Shown here: positions 30,853 to 40,461 of the stretch, in pieces
Position numbering within the stretch: the stretch's first letter is position 1
How the letters are laid out: each line of letters starts with the position of its first letter
Assembly (NCBI GenBank): GCA_913061275.1
Contig: CAJXSR010000018.1
Span: forward strand, 1-64,000
Source of the DNA: an uncultured Paracoccaceae bacterium
GTDB lineage: Bacteria > Pseudomonadota > Alphaproteobacteria > Rhodobacterales > Rhodobacteraceae
Direction: 5' to 3'
DNA length: 64,000 nucleotides
Notes under the pieces: model-generated
Databases searched by the model: none
What the model was told of the DNA's origin: nothing
What the model saw: the letters and a program-made list of their open reading frames with translations, nothing else
Made by a program: the position numbers and the translations under genes

Positions 30853-31616
30853 TGTTTAACCAGCTTAAAACTACGGCGGTAATTGCCCTGTTAACATTCT
30901 CAAGCCCGGCAATAGCCCTTGATCTTGATCTAGATAACATGTCGGGCGCAGAAAAAGATGCGTTCGGGCAATTAGTGCGTGATTATATACTAGATAACCC
31001 TGACATCATCATGGATGCCTTTCGGATACTTGAACAACGACAAGAAGTTGCAGATCTGCATGCAGATACCACGCTTATCGCCGAAAATTTACAAAACATT
31101 CAGCATGACGGATTTTCTTGGGAAGGTGGCAACCCCGATGGCGACATCACATTAGTAGAGTTTCTTGACTATAAATGCGGATATTGCAGAAAAGCCCACG
31201 ATGAAGTGGCAAGCCTTGTAGCAAGTGACGGAAATATTCGTCTAATAGTGAAAGAATACCCGATTTTAAGTCAAGATTCGCTTAATCTATCACGTGCCGC
31301 CGTAGCTACATTGCAAAGCTTGGGCCCCGATGCTTACAAAAAAATGCACGACCTATTTATCAGCTACAATGGGCCAGTAACAAATGATGCTATTAGTTTT
31401 TTAGCAAACAAAGCAGGGCTGGATGCGCCAACAATCGTGGCGATGATGGATGAACCTTCTGTAGATGGCCAAATCGGTAAAATTCGCCAGCTTGGCCAAG
31501 CTTTGAACGTTTCTGGCACGCCCACTTTCATATTTAACGATCAAATCGTTCGGGGTTATATACCCGAAGATAATATGAAACAGATTGTTGCTGAACTTCG
31601 CGCCCAAACTCAGTAG
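30852..31616 (+). CDS. DsbA-family thiol:disulfide oxidoreductase (Com1-like)
   Basis: Periplasmic thioredoxin-fold protein that makes or isomerises disulfide bonds. The N-terminal signal peptide MFNQLKTTAVIALLTFSSPAIA is followed by a helical stretch with DYILDNPDIIMDAF, common to Com1-type DsbA proteins, the active site C109-GY-C112, and the cis-proline loop VSGTPTF. It overlaps the upstream M48 protease gene by one base. The electron partner (DsbB or DsbD) is not in view. Confidence 0.92.
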   Translation: MFNQLKTTAVIALLTFSSPAIALDLDLDNMSGAEKDAFGQLVRDYILDNPDIIMDAFRILEQRQEVADLHADTTLIAENLQNIQHDGFSWEGGNPDGDITLVEFLDYKCGYCRKAHDEVASLVASDGNIRLIVKEYPILSQDSLNLSRAAVATLQSLGPDAYKKMHDLFISYNGPVTNDAISFLANKAGLDAPTIVAMMDEPSVDGQIGKIRQLGQALNVSGTPTFIFNDQIVRGYIPEDNMKQIVAELRAQTQ

Positions 31617-31713
31617 TAAAACGGATTTCTTTCACATGAATGCTTTTACCCTGCGTTAAGACAATGTATAAGCAAAAGAATGCCTGTCACGGGAACTAAC
31701 GGTTGAGGGAAAT

Positions 31714-32205
31714 ATGACCAAAAAAGAACAAAACACGGACGTGGAATTCATTCAGTCTTTGGCTGAATTGCTACGCGAAAACGACCTGACTGAATTGCAG
31801 GTTAAACGTGACTATGGTGACGACAAACAATTAAACGTACGTATTTCGCGCCAAATTATGGCGGCACCTGTACAACAAATTGCAGCTAGCCCCGCCCTTG
31901 TTGCATCTGCACCAGCCGCTGCTGCCAGCCCGGTAGAAGCACCTGCCAATACAGATGATCCTGCTCAACACCCAGGTGCCGTGACCTCACCAATGGTTGG
32001 AACGGTTTACTTAGCAGCCGAGCCTGGGGCCGCAAACTTTGTTGCTGTTGGGTCTAGCGTATCCGAAGGCCAGACATTGTTAATCATCGAAGCGATGAAA
32101 ACAATGAACCAAATTCCAGCACCAAAATCTGGAAAAATCACCCGTATACTTGTGGATGATGGTGCGCCTGTAGAATTTGGCAGTCCCCTTGTCATTATCG
32201 AATAA
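31714..32205 (+). CDS. accB: Biotin carboxyl carrier protein of acetyl-CoA carboxylase
   Basis: Carries carboxybiotin between the biotin carboxylase and carboxyltransferase in the first step of fatty-acid synthesis. The N-terminal helix-forming segment is joined by an Ala/Pro linker (about 50-88) to the biotinyl domain, with the biotin-accepting lysine K129 in EAMKTMN. A GAGGGA ribosome binding site precedes the ATG. accC follows 28 bases downstream. Confidence 0.97.
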   Translation: MTKKEQNTDVEFIQSLAELLRENDLTELQVKRDYGDDKQLNVRISRQIMAAPVQQIAASPALVASAPAAAASPVEAPANTDDPAQHPGAVTSPMVGTVYLAAEPGAANFVAVGSSVSEGQTLLIIEAMKTMNQIPAPKSGKITRILVDDGAPVEFGSPLVIIE

Positions 32206-32233
32206 CTGCTCATTTCGAAGGAGCTAATGCACC

Positions 32234-33583
32234 ATGTTTTCCAAGGTTTTGATTGCAAACCGAGGCGAGATTGCCCTACGCGTTATTCGCGCCTGCAAAG
32301 AATTAGGTATTTCAACTGTTGCGGTACATTCAACTGCAGACACGGACGCCATGCATGTTCGCATGGCCGATGAAAGTGTATGCATTGGCCCACCACCGGG
32401 CACCAACAGCTATCTGTCGATACCTGCCATTATTTCTGCATGTGAAATAACAGGGGCGCAAGCTATTCACCCTGGCTATGGTTTTCTGTCAGAGAATGCG
32501 GACTTTGTACAAATTGTAGAAGAACATGGGTTGAAATTTATCGGCCCAAGTGCCGCACATATTCGTATGATGGGCGACAAAATAACCGCCAAAGAAACCA
32601 TGAAAAACCTAGGTGTACCATGTGTGCCAGGCTCTGATGGTGGTGTTCCCACCATAGAAGAAGCCCATAAAGTTGCTGACGAGATGGGTTTCCCTGTAAT
32701 CGTAAAAGCTACTGCGGGAGGCGGCGGGCGCGGTATGAAACTGGCTAAAACCAAAGCAGACTTAGATGAAGCGTTCAGTACTGCACGCGCAGAATCGAAA
32801 TCAGCTTTTGGGAATGATGAAGTTTATCTTGAAAAATACCTAACCTTACCACGCCACATCGAAGTACAGGTCTTTGGCGATGGTCGGGGACGTGCGGTTC
32901 ATTTAGGTGAGCGCGATTGTTCATTGCAACGCCGCCACCAAAAGGTTTTCGAAGAGGCCCCAGGCCCCTGCATCACCCCTGAAATGCGCGAACGTATCGG
33001 CAAAACATGTGCTGATGCTGTTGCAAAAATCGGATATGAAGGTGCGGGTACAATCGAGTTCCTGTATGAACGAGACGAGTTCTTTTTCATCGAAATGAAC
33101 ACCCGCCTGCAAGTAGAACACCCCGTAACCGAAGCCATATTCGGTGTTGATCTGGTAAAGCAGCAACTGCGTGTTGCTGCAGGCGAAGAAATGACCCTTG
33201 TGCAAGATAACCTGTCTATAAAAGGTCATGCTATAGAGGTGCGTATTAATGCAGAAAAACTGCCGAACTTCACACCCTGCCCTGGCAAGGTTAGCATGTA
33301 TCATGCACCGGGCGGTTTAGGCGTTCGTATGGATTCTGCCCTATATGACGGCTATTCAATTCCACCATATTACGACAGCTTGATCGGCAAAATAATTGTT
33401 ACAGGCCGCGACCGCGAAGGTGCGCTTGCACGTCTAAAACGATCCTTGGAAGAGTTGATTATTGACGGTATCGACACCACCGTTCCCTTGTTTCATGCGT
33501 TGCTAAAAGAGGACGCGATTTTAACTGGGGATTACGATATTCACTGGCTGGAAAAATGGCTGGAAACGCAGACATTCGAATAA
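32234..33583 (+). CDS. accC: Biotin carboxylase subunit of acetyl-CoA carboxylase
   Basis: ATP-grasp enzyme carboxylating biotin on AccB. The N-terminal [19 protein letters not shown], the glycine-rich ATP loop GGGGRGMK near 163-170, and [14 protein letters not shown] near 287-300 are intact. The 449-residue length matches the stand-alone bacterial subunit. Transcribed with accB; accA and accD are elsewhere. Confidence 0.97.
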   Translation: MFSKVLIANRGEIALRVIRACKELGISTVAVHSTADTDAMHVRMADESVCIGPPPGTNSYLSIPAIISACEITGAQAIHPGYGFLSENADFVQIVEEHGLKFIGPSAAHIRMMGDKITAKETMKNLGVPCVPGSDGGVPTIEEAHKVADEMGFPVIVKATAGGGGRGMKLAKTKADLDEAFSTARAESKSAFGNDEVYLEKYLTLPRHIEVQVFGDGRGRAVHLGERDCSLQRRHQKVFEEAPGPCITPEMRERIGKTCADAVAKIGYEGAGTIEFLYERDEFFFIEMNTRLQVEHPVTEAIFGVDLVKQQLRVAAGEEMTLVQDNLSIKGHAIEVRINAEKLPNFTPCPGKVSMYHAPGGLGVRMDSALYDGYSIPPYYDSLIGKIIVTGRDREGALARLKRSLEELIIDGIDTTVPLFHALLKEDAILTGDYDIHWLEKWLETQTFE

Positions 33584-33596
33584 AGGTAGGCGGAAT

Positions 33597-34247
33597 ATGA
33601 CCGCCGATAATACGACTGTCACACCGGAATTATTGCTGTATGCCTATGGTTCTGGTGTGTTCCCCATGTCAGATAGCGTTGATGATCCAGAAATCTATTG
33701 GGTTGATCCGCATTTTCGGGGTATTTTCCCGCTTGAAAATTTCCATGTATCCAACAGGCTTGCCCGAAGAATTCGACAAGGGCGTTATAAAGTTAATATC
33801 AATCAATGTTTTGAAGATGTTGTAAAAGCTTGTGCTGATCGCAGCGAAACTTGGATTAATGCAGAAATTTTTGACCTTTACCAACAGTTACACAAACTTG
33901 GCCATGCCCATTCCGTTGAAGTTATGGAAGATGATGCCTTGGTTGGCGGCGTTTATGGGGTTAGCTTGAACGGCGCATTTTTTGGCGAAAGCATGTTTTC
34001 TAAACGCACGGACACTTCAAAAATTGCCCTGACATATCTTATTGCTAGGTTAAAATTTGGTGGTTACAAATTGTTTGACACACAATTTCAAACAGAGCAT
34101 CTAAAAAGCCTAGGTGCGATAGAAATTCCGCGCAACAGCTATCATAAACGACTGGCGGATGCGATGAATGGACAGGCAGATTTTATGAAACTGCCTGTGA
34201 TCGTTCAACCCTCAACCGTATTACATTTAAGCAACCACACATCGTAA
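33597..34247 (+). CDS. aat: Leucyl/phenylalanyl-tRNA-protein transferase
   Basis: Adds Leu or Phe to proteins with N-terminal Arg or Lys, marking them for ClpS/ClpAP degradation. Typical motifs: LLLYAYGSGVFPMSD at the N-terminus, WVDPHFRGIFPL at about 35-46, VEVMEDDALVGGVYGVSLNGAFFGESMFS, and LFDTQFQTEHLKSLGAIEIPR. The gene starts 13 bases after accC. Its 3' end runs 43 bases into the convergent DUF2155 gene. Confidence 0.96.
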   Translation: MTADNTTVTPELLLYAYGSGVFPMSDSVDDPEIYWVDPHFRGIFPLENFHVSNRLARRIRQGRYKVNINQCFEDVVKACADRSETWINAEIFDLYQQLHKLGHAHSVEVMEDDALVGGVYGVSLNGAFFGESMFSKRTDTSKIALTYLIARLKFGGYKLFDTQFQTEHLKSLGAIEIPRNSYHKRLADAMNGQADFMKLPVIVQPSTVLHLSNHTS

Positions 34248-34576
34248 CGCGGATGTTCCAGTGCTGAAAGTGCGGGGCTTGATGCAATCATCCATGCATC
34301 AAAACGTGGTGTATCTTCGCGGATATCCTGAATGGTTAACAAAGCGAAAGCATCACCATTTGGATTGTCTTTAGGATAACGGCATTCTTGTAGCGTTATA
34401 GTAAGTCTTTCATACGTCAAAGTTTCACCGACAGTCATAGTCAAATCGCGCACTGCACCTGTTAATGTATCCAAAGCGCGCAGCTGCACAGCATTACCAT
34501 TTTCAGTTACAACTTGGCTTTGTGCATGTGCATAAAAAGTTGTACAGGCCAGTAATAAACCGAAAACGTAGCGCAT
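34205..34576 (-). CDS. DUF2155 domain-containing periplasmic protein
   Basis: Small exported protein: signal peptide MRYVFGLLLACTTFYAHA, then a conserved domain with AVQLRALDTLTG, LTITLQECRYP, and the C-terminal FDAWMIASSPALSALEHPRYDVWLLKC. Two cysteines in the mature part may form a disulfide. The family's function is unknown; in Rhodobacterales it usually sits next to mlaD and the NDUFA12 gene, as here. It overlaps mlaD by one base and the convergent aat by 43 bases. Confidence 0.88.
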   Translation of the reverse strand: MRYVFGLLLACTTFYAHAQSQVVTENGNAVQLRALDTLTGAVRDLTMTVGETLTYERLTITLQECRYPKDNPNGDAFALLTIQDIREDTPRFDAWMIASSPALSALEHPRYDVWLLKCNTVEG

Positions 34577-35019
34577 TATTCCTTACCTGAAACGAATTTC
34601 ATCAATAAAGTAATAAAACTGATACTGCCTTGCGTATCTTCAATTTCGCCACCGTCTTCTACAGCAAATTCAGATGCGCCGGGTATAATCTCTATAAAGT
34701 TGCCACCCAACAAACCTTCGGAACTAACCGAAATCGCTGAATCATCTGGAATGGCAATATCGTCGAAAATAGAAACGGCTATCTCTGCACGATATGTTGT
34801 CGGGCTTAATTTCATGCCAGTTACAGTGCCAATTTTCACGCCCGCCATACGAACATCTGTACCAAGTGACACGCCTTCCGCACTGCGAAAGCTTGCCGTT
34901 ATCTCATTTGTTCCTTCAGGGCTGGAAAGTCCCACAACGTTTGATGCGTAAAACAAAAAACCAATGGCACCCGCAACAACGAGCGCACCAATGGCCGTTT
35001 CAATAAGGTTATTTTTCAT
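34576..35019 (-). CDS. mlaD: MlaD-type MCE-domain protein
   Basis: Inner-membrane anchored MCE protein of the Mla phospholipid transport system, forming a hexameric lipid ring in the periplasm. One membrane helix at about residues 7-28 is followed by an MCE domain (ITASFRSAEGVSLGTDVRMAGVKIG). The ATG at 35019 (MKNNLIETAIG) is chosen; the longer frame lacks homology-like sequence and overlaps the upstream gene. The mlaE and mlaF genes are not in this window. Confidence 0.88.
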   Translation of the reverse strand: MKNNLIETAIGALVVAGAIGFLFYASNVVGLSSPEGTNEITASFRSAEGVSLGTDVRMAGVKIGTVTGMKLSPTTYRAEIAVSIFDDIAIPDDSAISVSSEGLLGGNFIEIIPGASEFAVEDGGEIEDTQGSISFITLLMKFVSGKE

Positions 35020-35029
35020 TGTCTTGCCT

Positions 35030-35404
35030 CTAGTTTGGCTGCCAAGCTTCATAGTCAGATCTATCAGCAGGCTTTTCTGTTCGAATGCTGCCCGCAGGTG
35101 CATACGCAAGTGCTGAACCAGTTAGATTATCCTGATGTGGCTTTTCCCATGATTTATGCGTCATCGGTTTCTTGGTTGGCGGCTCTTTAAATGTATGGTG
35201 TAGCCATCCATGCCAATCTGCAGAAACGCGGCTGGCTTCAACATCACCATTATAAATAACCCAACGGCGCTTTGCGTCGCGTGTCTCGTAAAACAGATTA
35301 CCCGTTTCATCTTCGCCAACAAGCACACCTTTACGCCACGTATAAAATTGTGTGTTCAGGGTTTGCCCATTCCACCAAGTGAAAAGTCTTTTGATGAAGT
35401 ACAT
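35030..35404 (-). CDS. NDUFA12-like subunit of respiratory complex I
   Basis: Accessory NADH:ubiquinone oxidoreductase subunit found in alphaproteobacteria and mitochondria (B17.2 / NDUFA12). Characteristic features are [19 protein letters not shown] near the start, [20 protein letters not shown], and the [11 protein letters not shown] motif, followed by a proline-rich C-terminus. The ATG at 35404 (MYFIKRLF) matches family N-termini. It is encoded away from the nuo operon, and starts the mlaD-DUF2155 run. Confidence 0.92.
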   Translation of the reverse strand: MYFIKRLFTWWNGQTLNTQFYTWRKGVLVGEDETGNLFYETRDAKRRWVIYNGDVEASRVSADWHGWLHHTFKEPPTKKPMTHKSWEKPHQDNLTGSALAYAPAGSIRTEKPADRSDYEAWQPN

Positions 35405-35467
35405 ACTGACAGCCTCGTTCTTTATTACTCTGTCTATGCCCAATTTTTCGGGAAACGTCCAGTCAGA

Positions 35468-36739
35468 TTAAGATGCAGAAGCACTTTCATCCGCTGTATC
35501 TGCCTCGCTATAAACAATCAACGGTTCGGCTTCGCTTCTTGCAGCCTCAACATTAACCACAACTTCTGTCACATTTTCCAGACTTGGTAACTCGAACATA
35601 GTGTTCAATAGTATATCCTCTAGAATAGAACGTAAGCCGCGCGCACCTGTTTTACGTTTGATCGCACGTTTAGCAATCGCGCTTAGTGCATCATCGGTAA
35701 ATGTCAGTTTTGCATCTTCAAGTTCGAACAAACGTTGATACTGTTTGACTAAAGCATTTTTCGGTTGTGATAGAATAGTAACCAGTGCGTCTTCATCCAA
35801 ATCGGTCAGGGTCGCAATTACTGGTAAACGGCCGACAAATTCTGGGATCAAACCGAATTTCAATAGATCTTCAGGTTCCAGTTCTGAAATAACTTCACCC
35901 ACGCCACGTTTTTCTTCGTCTTTTACATCAGCACCAAACCCAATGGAGGATCCTTTGCCACGTTGCGAAATAATACGATCAAGGCCGGCAAAAGCACCGC
36001 CACAGATAAACAGTATGTTTGTTGTATCAACCTGCAAAAATTCTTGTTGTGGATGTTTACGCCCGCCTTGCGGTGGTACGCTGGCAACAGTGCCTTCCAT
36101 GATTTTCAGTAAAGCCTGTTGAACCCCCTCGCCCGACACATCACGTGTGATAGATGGGTTATCAGATTTACGGGTAATTTTATCTACTTCATCAATATAA
36201 ACGATGCCGCGTTGCGCACGTTCAACATTATATTCTGACGCTTGCAGAAGTTTTAGGATGATATTTTCAACGTCTTCCCCAACATAGCCCGCTTCGGTCA
36301 ACGTTGTGGCATCGGCCATTGTAAAAGGTACATCCAGAATGCGTGCCAAAGTTTGTGCCAGCAAAGTTTTACCACACCCTGTTGGGCCGATTAACATAAT
36401 GTTGGATTTAGCCAGCTCAATTTCAGAGTTATTATCTGCATGGTTTAGGCGTTTATAGTGGTTATGTACCGCAACTGATAAAACTTTTTTAGCCATGGTT
36501 TGACCGATAACGTAATCGTCTAGAACTTGGCAAATCTCAACGGGTGCAGGGACACCTTCTGTTGTTTTCAATGTAGAGGATTTTGCTTCTTCGCGGATAA
36601 TATCCATACAAAGTTCAACACATTCGTCACAAATAAAGACCGTTGGCCCCGCTATTAGCTTGCGAACTTCATGTTGGCTTTTCCCACAAAATGAACAGTA
36701 AAGCGTGTTCTTCGACTCGCTATTGTCCTTATCTGCCAT
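35468..36739 (-). CDS. clpX: ATP-dependent Clp protease ATP-binding subunit ClpX
   Basis: AAA+ unfoldase feeding substrates to ClpP. The N-terminal zinc-binding domain has C15, C18, C37 and C40. The AAA+ core has [12 protein letters not shown] (Walker A), the Walker B region [10 protein letters not shown], the pore loop with GYVGEDVE, and the IGF-type ClpP-binding loop (SSIGFGAD). The 423-residue length is normal. clpP lies 162 bases upstream on the same strand. Confidence 0.97.
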   Translation of the reverse strand: MADKDNSESKNTLYCSFCGKSQHEVRKLIAGPTVFICDECVELCMDIIREEAKSSTLKTTEGVPAPVEICQVLDDYVIGQTMAKKVLSVAVHNHYKRLNHADNNSEIELAKSNIMLIGPTGCGKTLLAQTLARILDVPFTMADATTLTEAGYVGEDVENIILKLLQASEYNVERAQRGIVYIDEVDKITRKSDNPSITRDVSGEGVQQALLKIMEGTVASVPPQGGRKHPQQEFLQVDTTNILFICGGAFAGLDRIISQRGKGSSIGFGADVKDEEKRGVGEVISELEPEDLLKFGLIPEFVGRLPVIATLTDLDEDALVTILSQPKNALVKQYQRLFELEDAKLTFTDDALSAIAKRAIKRKTGARGLRSILEDILLNTMFELPSLENVTEVVVNVEAARSEAEPLIVYSEADTADESASAS

Positions 36740-36847
36740 ATTCTACTCCGCTCATATACTACTCAAGGTGCCTGCAAGCACAGGTTCAACCTTATATTAC
36801 AATAACATTATGGCAGTTTTTCAAACTGCACAATGCCCATATTTATG

Positions 36848-36865
36848 CCGTTAATATATTAACGG
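36848..36865. repeat. 18-base palindrome between clpP and clpX
   Basis: CCGTTAATATATTAACGG is a perfect palindrome, 36 bases after the clpP stop on the minus strand. It could be an operator for clpX or a weak hairpin reducing read-through from clpP. There is no T-run. Confidence 0.4.
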
Positions 36866-36901
36866 TAATCTAAAATAACGAGAATAAAACCACTGGTATG
36901 G

Positions 36902-37531
36902 TTATTCACTGTCTTCTTCATGCGCGCGCTGTTGTACAATTTCATCAACCAAGCCCCAATCTTTTGCTTCTTCCGCAGTCATAAAGTTATCCCGATCAAG
37001 TGCATTTTCCACTGTTTTTAATTTTTGATCGCAATGTTTGACATAAATTTTATTCAAACGATCTTTAAGTTCCAGTATTTCTTTTGCATGCAGCGCAATG
37101 TCAGATGCCTGCCCCTGAAACCCGCCCGAGGGCTGGTGCACCATCACGCGTGAGTTCGGCAATGTGAAACGCATACCTTTTTCACCCGCAGCCAACAGCA
37201 AAGACCCCATAGAGGCCGCTTGACCGATGCAAAGCGTTGATACTTTTGGTCTAATATATTGCATTGTATCATAAATAGCCAAACCAGACGATACAACGCC
37301 ACCTGGGCTGTTGATGTACATTGCGATGTCTTTAGTTGGGTTTTCCGCTTCTAGAAACAAAAGTTGCGCCACAATCAACGTTGACATTCCGTCATGCACA
37401 GGGCCAGAAACAAAAATTATACGTTCCTTAAGAAGCCGTGAGAAGATGTCATAAGCACGTTCACCGCGCGATGTTTGTTCCACAACCATGGGAACAAGTG
37501 TGTTCATATATACGTCTAATGGATTTCTCAT
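36902..37531 (-). CDS. clpP: ATP-dependent Clp protease proteolytic subunit
   Basis: Serine protease forming the tetradecameric Clp chamber. With the ATG at 37531, the catalytic serine is S107 (GQAASMGS) and the histidine H132 ([10 protein letters not shown]), with the aspartate further on in the usual handle region. The 209-residue length fits. The ATG has an AGGCGAG site a few bases upstream; the longer frame adds a Cys-rich N-terminus not seen in ClpP. Confidence 0.96.
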   Translation of the reverse strand: MRNPLDVYMNTLVPMVVEQTSRGERAYDIFSRLLKERIIFVSGPVHDGMSTLIVAQLLFLEAENPTKDIAMYINSPGGVVSSGLAIYDTMQYIRPKVSTLCIGQAASMGSLLLAAGEKGMRFTLPNSRVMVHQPSGGFQGQASDIALHAKEILELKDRLNKIYVKHCDQKLKTVENALDRDNFMTAEEAKDWGLVDEIVQQRAHEEDSE

Positions 37532-37751
37532 AGTCTCGCCTGTCGTTGTTGTTTCGTGCTTATTACACAAAAGTCTAACCAAAACATTAGTGCCGCACAA
37601 ACAGAGTGGCAAGACCGATACGTACTGATTGCGCCTAATGCCCCAATTTTTTCGATCACATTATCGACGTAAGCCAACACCCCCTATAAGGTTGCAATTT
37701 TATCACGCAATCACTCAACGCAGGGGTATAACGTTAGGTCACATTTGACTG

Positions 37752-37776
37752 AAACCCTTATTGAACTCTAGGGTTT
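37752..37776. repeat. Inverted repeat upstream of FadL-type gene
   Basis: AAACCCT and AGGGTTT are separated by 11 bases, 39 bases before the start codon. It could be an operator or leader hairpin; no regulator can be assigned. Confidence 0.3.
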
Positions 37777-37814
37777 GCATAGGGAAAGTGAATATGATGA
37801 GGGAGCATCCTAAG

Positions 37815-38885
37815 ATGACAATTAAAACAATAGCAGCGACCACTGTAATAGTCGCAGCAAGCGCAAGTACAGCATTTGCAGGCGGGCTAGACCGGTCAAC
37901 CTACAGTTCAAGCATTCTGTTTGAAAAAGGCACATATGCTGAACTCGCTTATGGGTTAACAACACCTAAAGTTTCATCCACTGGATTTGGTGCAGGTGAC
38001 GGCGATGTTGCGGAAAGCTTTAATACTGTAAAACTTGGCTTTAAAATTGATCTTAATGATAAGATCTCTTTTGCCATGACGTTTAACAACCAACCGGTTG
38101 GTGCTGACATTAATTATGCAAACACACCAATTGGCCCCTTCGTTGCAAATGCCGCTGGTTATGTAGACGCTTCTGCCACAACTTTGATTGGTAAATATAA
38201 AATTACTGATGCATTCAGTATTTACGGTGGTGCAAAGTACCAAAGTATATCAGCTACTGCCAACATTCTTGCAGCAGGATCATTCGGCGCGGTATTTCAA
38301 TCGGAAGATAAATTTGGTTATATCGCTGGTGTTGCCTTTGAAAAACCCGAGATCGCAATGCGTGTCGCTCTTAGCTACGAGTCAAAAATCGAATATAATC
38401 TAAACACCTTAAATGCTGGTGGTGTTTCTGTTGGGACTACCACTTCTGCCACTCCAGAGGCATGGACATTAGAATTCCAGTCTGGTGTTGCACCAAAAAC
38501 ACTTGTGTTTGGTAAAATTCGCAGAGCCATGTGGAGTGATGCCAACATCTTCGTTCCATTATTTGCTCCAGGAACAACAGGTGCTTTAACAACATTTACA
38601 GATGTAACATCATATGAGCTAGGCGTAGGGCGTAGATTTTCAGATAAAGTTACTGGTGCTATCACTTTTTCATATGAAAAAAAGGACGGCACTGTAAGCA
38701 GTCTGTTTGCGCCAACAGATGGATTGTTTGGTATTTCAGTAGGTACATCAGTTAGCATCGGCAAAGGTGCCAAAATTTCTGGCGGTATTAGCTACTCTAA
38801 ACGTGGTGATACAACTACAGCGATTGGACCATTTACGGATAACACAGTTACTACTGTTGGCATGAAGCTTTCTAAAAACTTCTAA
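37815..38885 (+). CDS. OmpP1/FadL-family outer membrane protein
   Basis: Outer-membrane beta-barrel of the FadL/TodX family, which imports hydrophobic molecules such as long-chain fatty acids. The signal peptide MTIKTIAATTVIVAASASTAFA is followed by alternating amphipathic strands and a C-terminal strand ending in phenylalanine (VGMKLSKNF), typical for barrel assembly. The ATG at 37815 is chosen because it starts the signal peptide and has an AGGGAG site; an upstream ATG at 37794 is possible. It sits on the opposite strand between clpP and tig. Confidence 0.87.
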   Translation: MTIKTIAATTVIVAASASTAFAGGLDRSTYSSSILFEKGTYAELAYGLTTPKVSSTGFGAGDGDVAESFNTVKLGFKIDLNDKISFAMTFNNQPVGADINYANTPIGPFVANAAGYVDASATTLIGKYKITDAFSIYGGAKYQSISATANILAAGSFGAVFQSEDKFGYIAGVAFEKPEIAMRVALSYESKIEYNLNTLNAGGVSVGTTTSATPEAWTLEFQSGVAPKTLVFGKIRRAMWSDANIFVPLFAPGTTGALTTFTDVTSYELGVGRRFSDKVTGAITFSYEKKDGTVSSLFAPTDGLFGISVGTSVSIGKGAKISGGISYSKRGDTTTAIGPFTDNTVTTVGMKLSKNF

Positions 38886-38906
38886 TCCAAACATCATATA
38901 GAGTTT

Positions 38907-38932
38907 AAAAGCCACCTTTTTAGGTGGCTTTT
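38907..38932 (+). terminator. Intrinsic terminator after FadL-type gene
   Basis: A 10-bp stem AAAAGCCACC / GGTGGCTTTT with a TTTTTA loop is followed by a T-run. Confidence 0.85.
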
Positions 38933-38955
38933 TTCATGGCAAATTCCCAAATAAA

Positions 38956-38980
38956 AAAGGCACCCAAAATGGATGCCTTT
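38956..38980 (-). terminator. Intrinsic terminator of tig
   Basis: Read on the minus strand, AAAGGCATCC and GGGTGCCTTT form a 10-bp stem (one G-U pair) around ATTTT, followed by TTTTT, 22 bases beyond the tig stop. Confidence 0.8.
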
Positions 38981-39002
38981 AAATAAGTTTTAAGAGGTGC
39001 GT

Positions 39003-40334
39003 TTATTCTTCGTCTAAAGCCTCAACAGCTTTTTGAAGCTCTTCTTTCGCAACTACTTTTTCTGTTACATCCGCAACTTCCATAATGTGATCTACAACTT
39101 TATCTTCAAACAAAGGTGCGCGAATTTGTTGCAAAGCTTGCTCATTTTTCTGAATAAATTCAAAGAACTGGCGCTCTTGGCCGGGATATTGTTGTGCTTG
39201 TTGCATAACAGCTTGCTGCATTTCTGCATCTGTCACTGTGATCTCTTTAATCGAGCCAACTTCTGCCAACAACAAGCCTAAACGTACACGGCGTGTTGCC
39301 AGTTTTACATGCTCGTCTGTTGCTGTAATTTCCGGGTGGTCATGGCCCTCTACTTCAGGGTTTTCCTCATGCCATAATTGGTGTGCAATTTGGTTTGATT
39401 CAGATGTCACTAGGCTTGGTGGCAATTCAAAACTCACCAAATCATCCAACCCGTCCATAAGGCCGCGTTTTGTAATCATCCGTGCAGCACCAGCGAATTC
39501 AGTTTCCAAACGATCGGTAACTTGCTTTTTCAAATCTTCAAGACTTTCAGCACCGAATTTTTTTGCCAACTCATCATCGATTTCAGCAGCAACAGCACCT
39601 TTAACAGCGTTCACTGTACACTCAAACACAGCATCTTTACCTGCAAGCGCTTCTGATCCGTATTCAGCAGGGAAAGTTACGTTTACAACAACATCCTCAC
39701 CTGCTTTGGCACCAACCAGCTGTTCTTCAAAACCTGGGATGAAGCTGTTTGAACCAAGAACCAAAGGATAATCGTCGCCTTTGCCGCCTTCGAATGCAAC
39801 ATCGTCAACTTTGCCCAAGAAGTTAATCACAACTTGGTCGCCATCTTTGGCTTTTGCGCCTTTTTTCTTATCTTCGTAGTTAGTGGCTGTTTCTGCAAGA
39901 TTTGCCAAAGCTTCTTCAACATCGGCATCATCGGCTTTAACCACCAATTTTTCTAACTTCAGTTTAGAAAAGTCAGTTTCTGGAATTTCTGGCAAGCATT
40001 CATAGCTTAATGCTACTTCAACGTCATCACCCTCTTTCCAATCTTCATTGGTCATTTTAATGTCAGGTTGGCCCGCTGGTCTATCACCAGATTTTTCAAA
40101 ATGATCTTTAGTTGCAGCGTCAACACTTTCCTGCATGGCTTCGCCTAATACAGATGGGCCGAATTGCTTTTTAAGCATTGCAAGTGGTACTTTACCCTTA
40201 CGAAATCCTTTGATTTCAACATTTGGTTGGGCTTCTAAAAGCTTTGCATTCACTTTGTCTGCTAATTCCTGCGCTGTGACAGTAATGGCATAACCGCGTG
40301 ATAAACCTTCGTTCAGGGTTTCTGATACCTGCAT
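39003..40334 (-). CDS. tig: Trigger factor (ribosome-associated chaperone)
   Basis: Ribosome-bound chaperone and prolyl isomerase acting on nascent chains. The N-terminal ribosome-binding domain has the signature GFRKGKVP, the middle FKBP-type PPIase domain includes [20 protein letters not shown], and the C-terminus is helical and acidic. The ATG at 40334 ([10 protein letters not shown]) with an AAAGGA site is the proper start; the longer frame adds 33 unrelated residues. In many bacteria tig is directly upstream of clpP and clpX; here a gene on the other strand intervenes. Confidence 0.96.
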   Translation of the reverse strand: MQVSETLNEGLSRGYAITVTAQELADKVNAKLLEAQPNVEIKGFRKGKVPLAMLKKQFGPSVLGEAMQESVDAATKDHFEKSGDRPAGQPDIKMTNEDWKEGDDVEVALSYECLPEIPETDFSKLKLEKLVVKADDADVEEALANLAETATNYEDKKKGAKAKDGDQVVINFLGKVDDVAFEGGKGDDYPLVLGSNSFIPGFEEQLVGAKAGEDVVVNVTFPAEYGSEALAGKDAVFECTVNAVKGAVAAEIDDELAKKFGAESLEDLKKQVTDRLETEFAGAARMITKRGLMDGLDDLVSFELPPSLVTSESNQIAHQLWHEENPEVEGHDHPEITATDEHVKLATRRVRLGLLLAEVGSIKEITVTDAEMQQAVMQQAQQYPGQERQFFEFIQKNEQALQQIRAPLFEDKVVDHIMEVADVTEKVVAKEELQKAVEALDEE

Positions 40335-40461
40335 TATGGCGTCCTTTAATTGGTAGGGGTACAGGCACAAGCCCACACCCACAAGCATGGGTAAAACTAG
40401 CGTCCTTCTAAGGCTTGATTTGACTCTGTGCAAGGGCGATTTACCCCATTACACATAAGGT

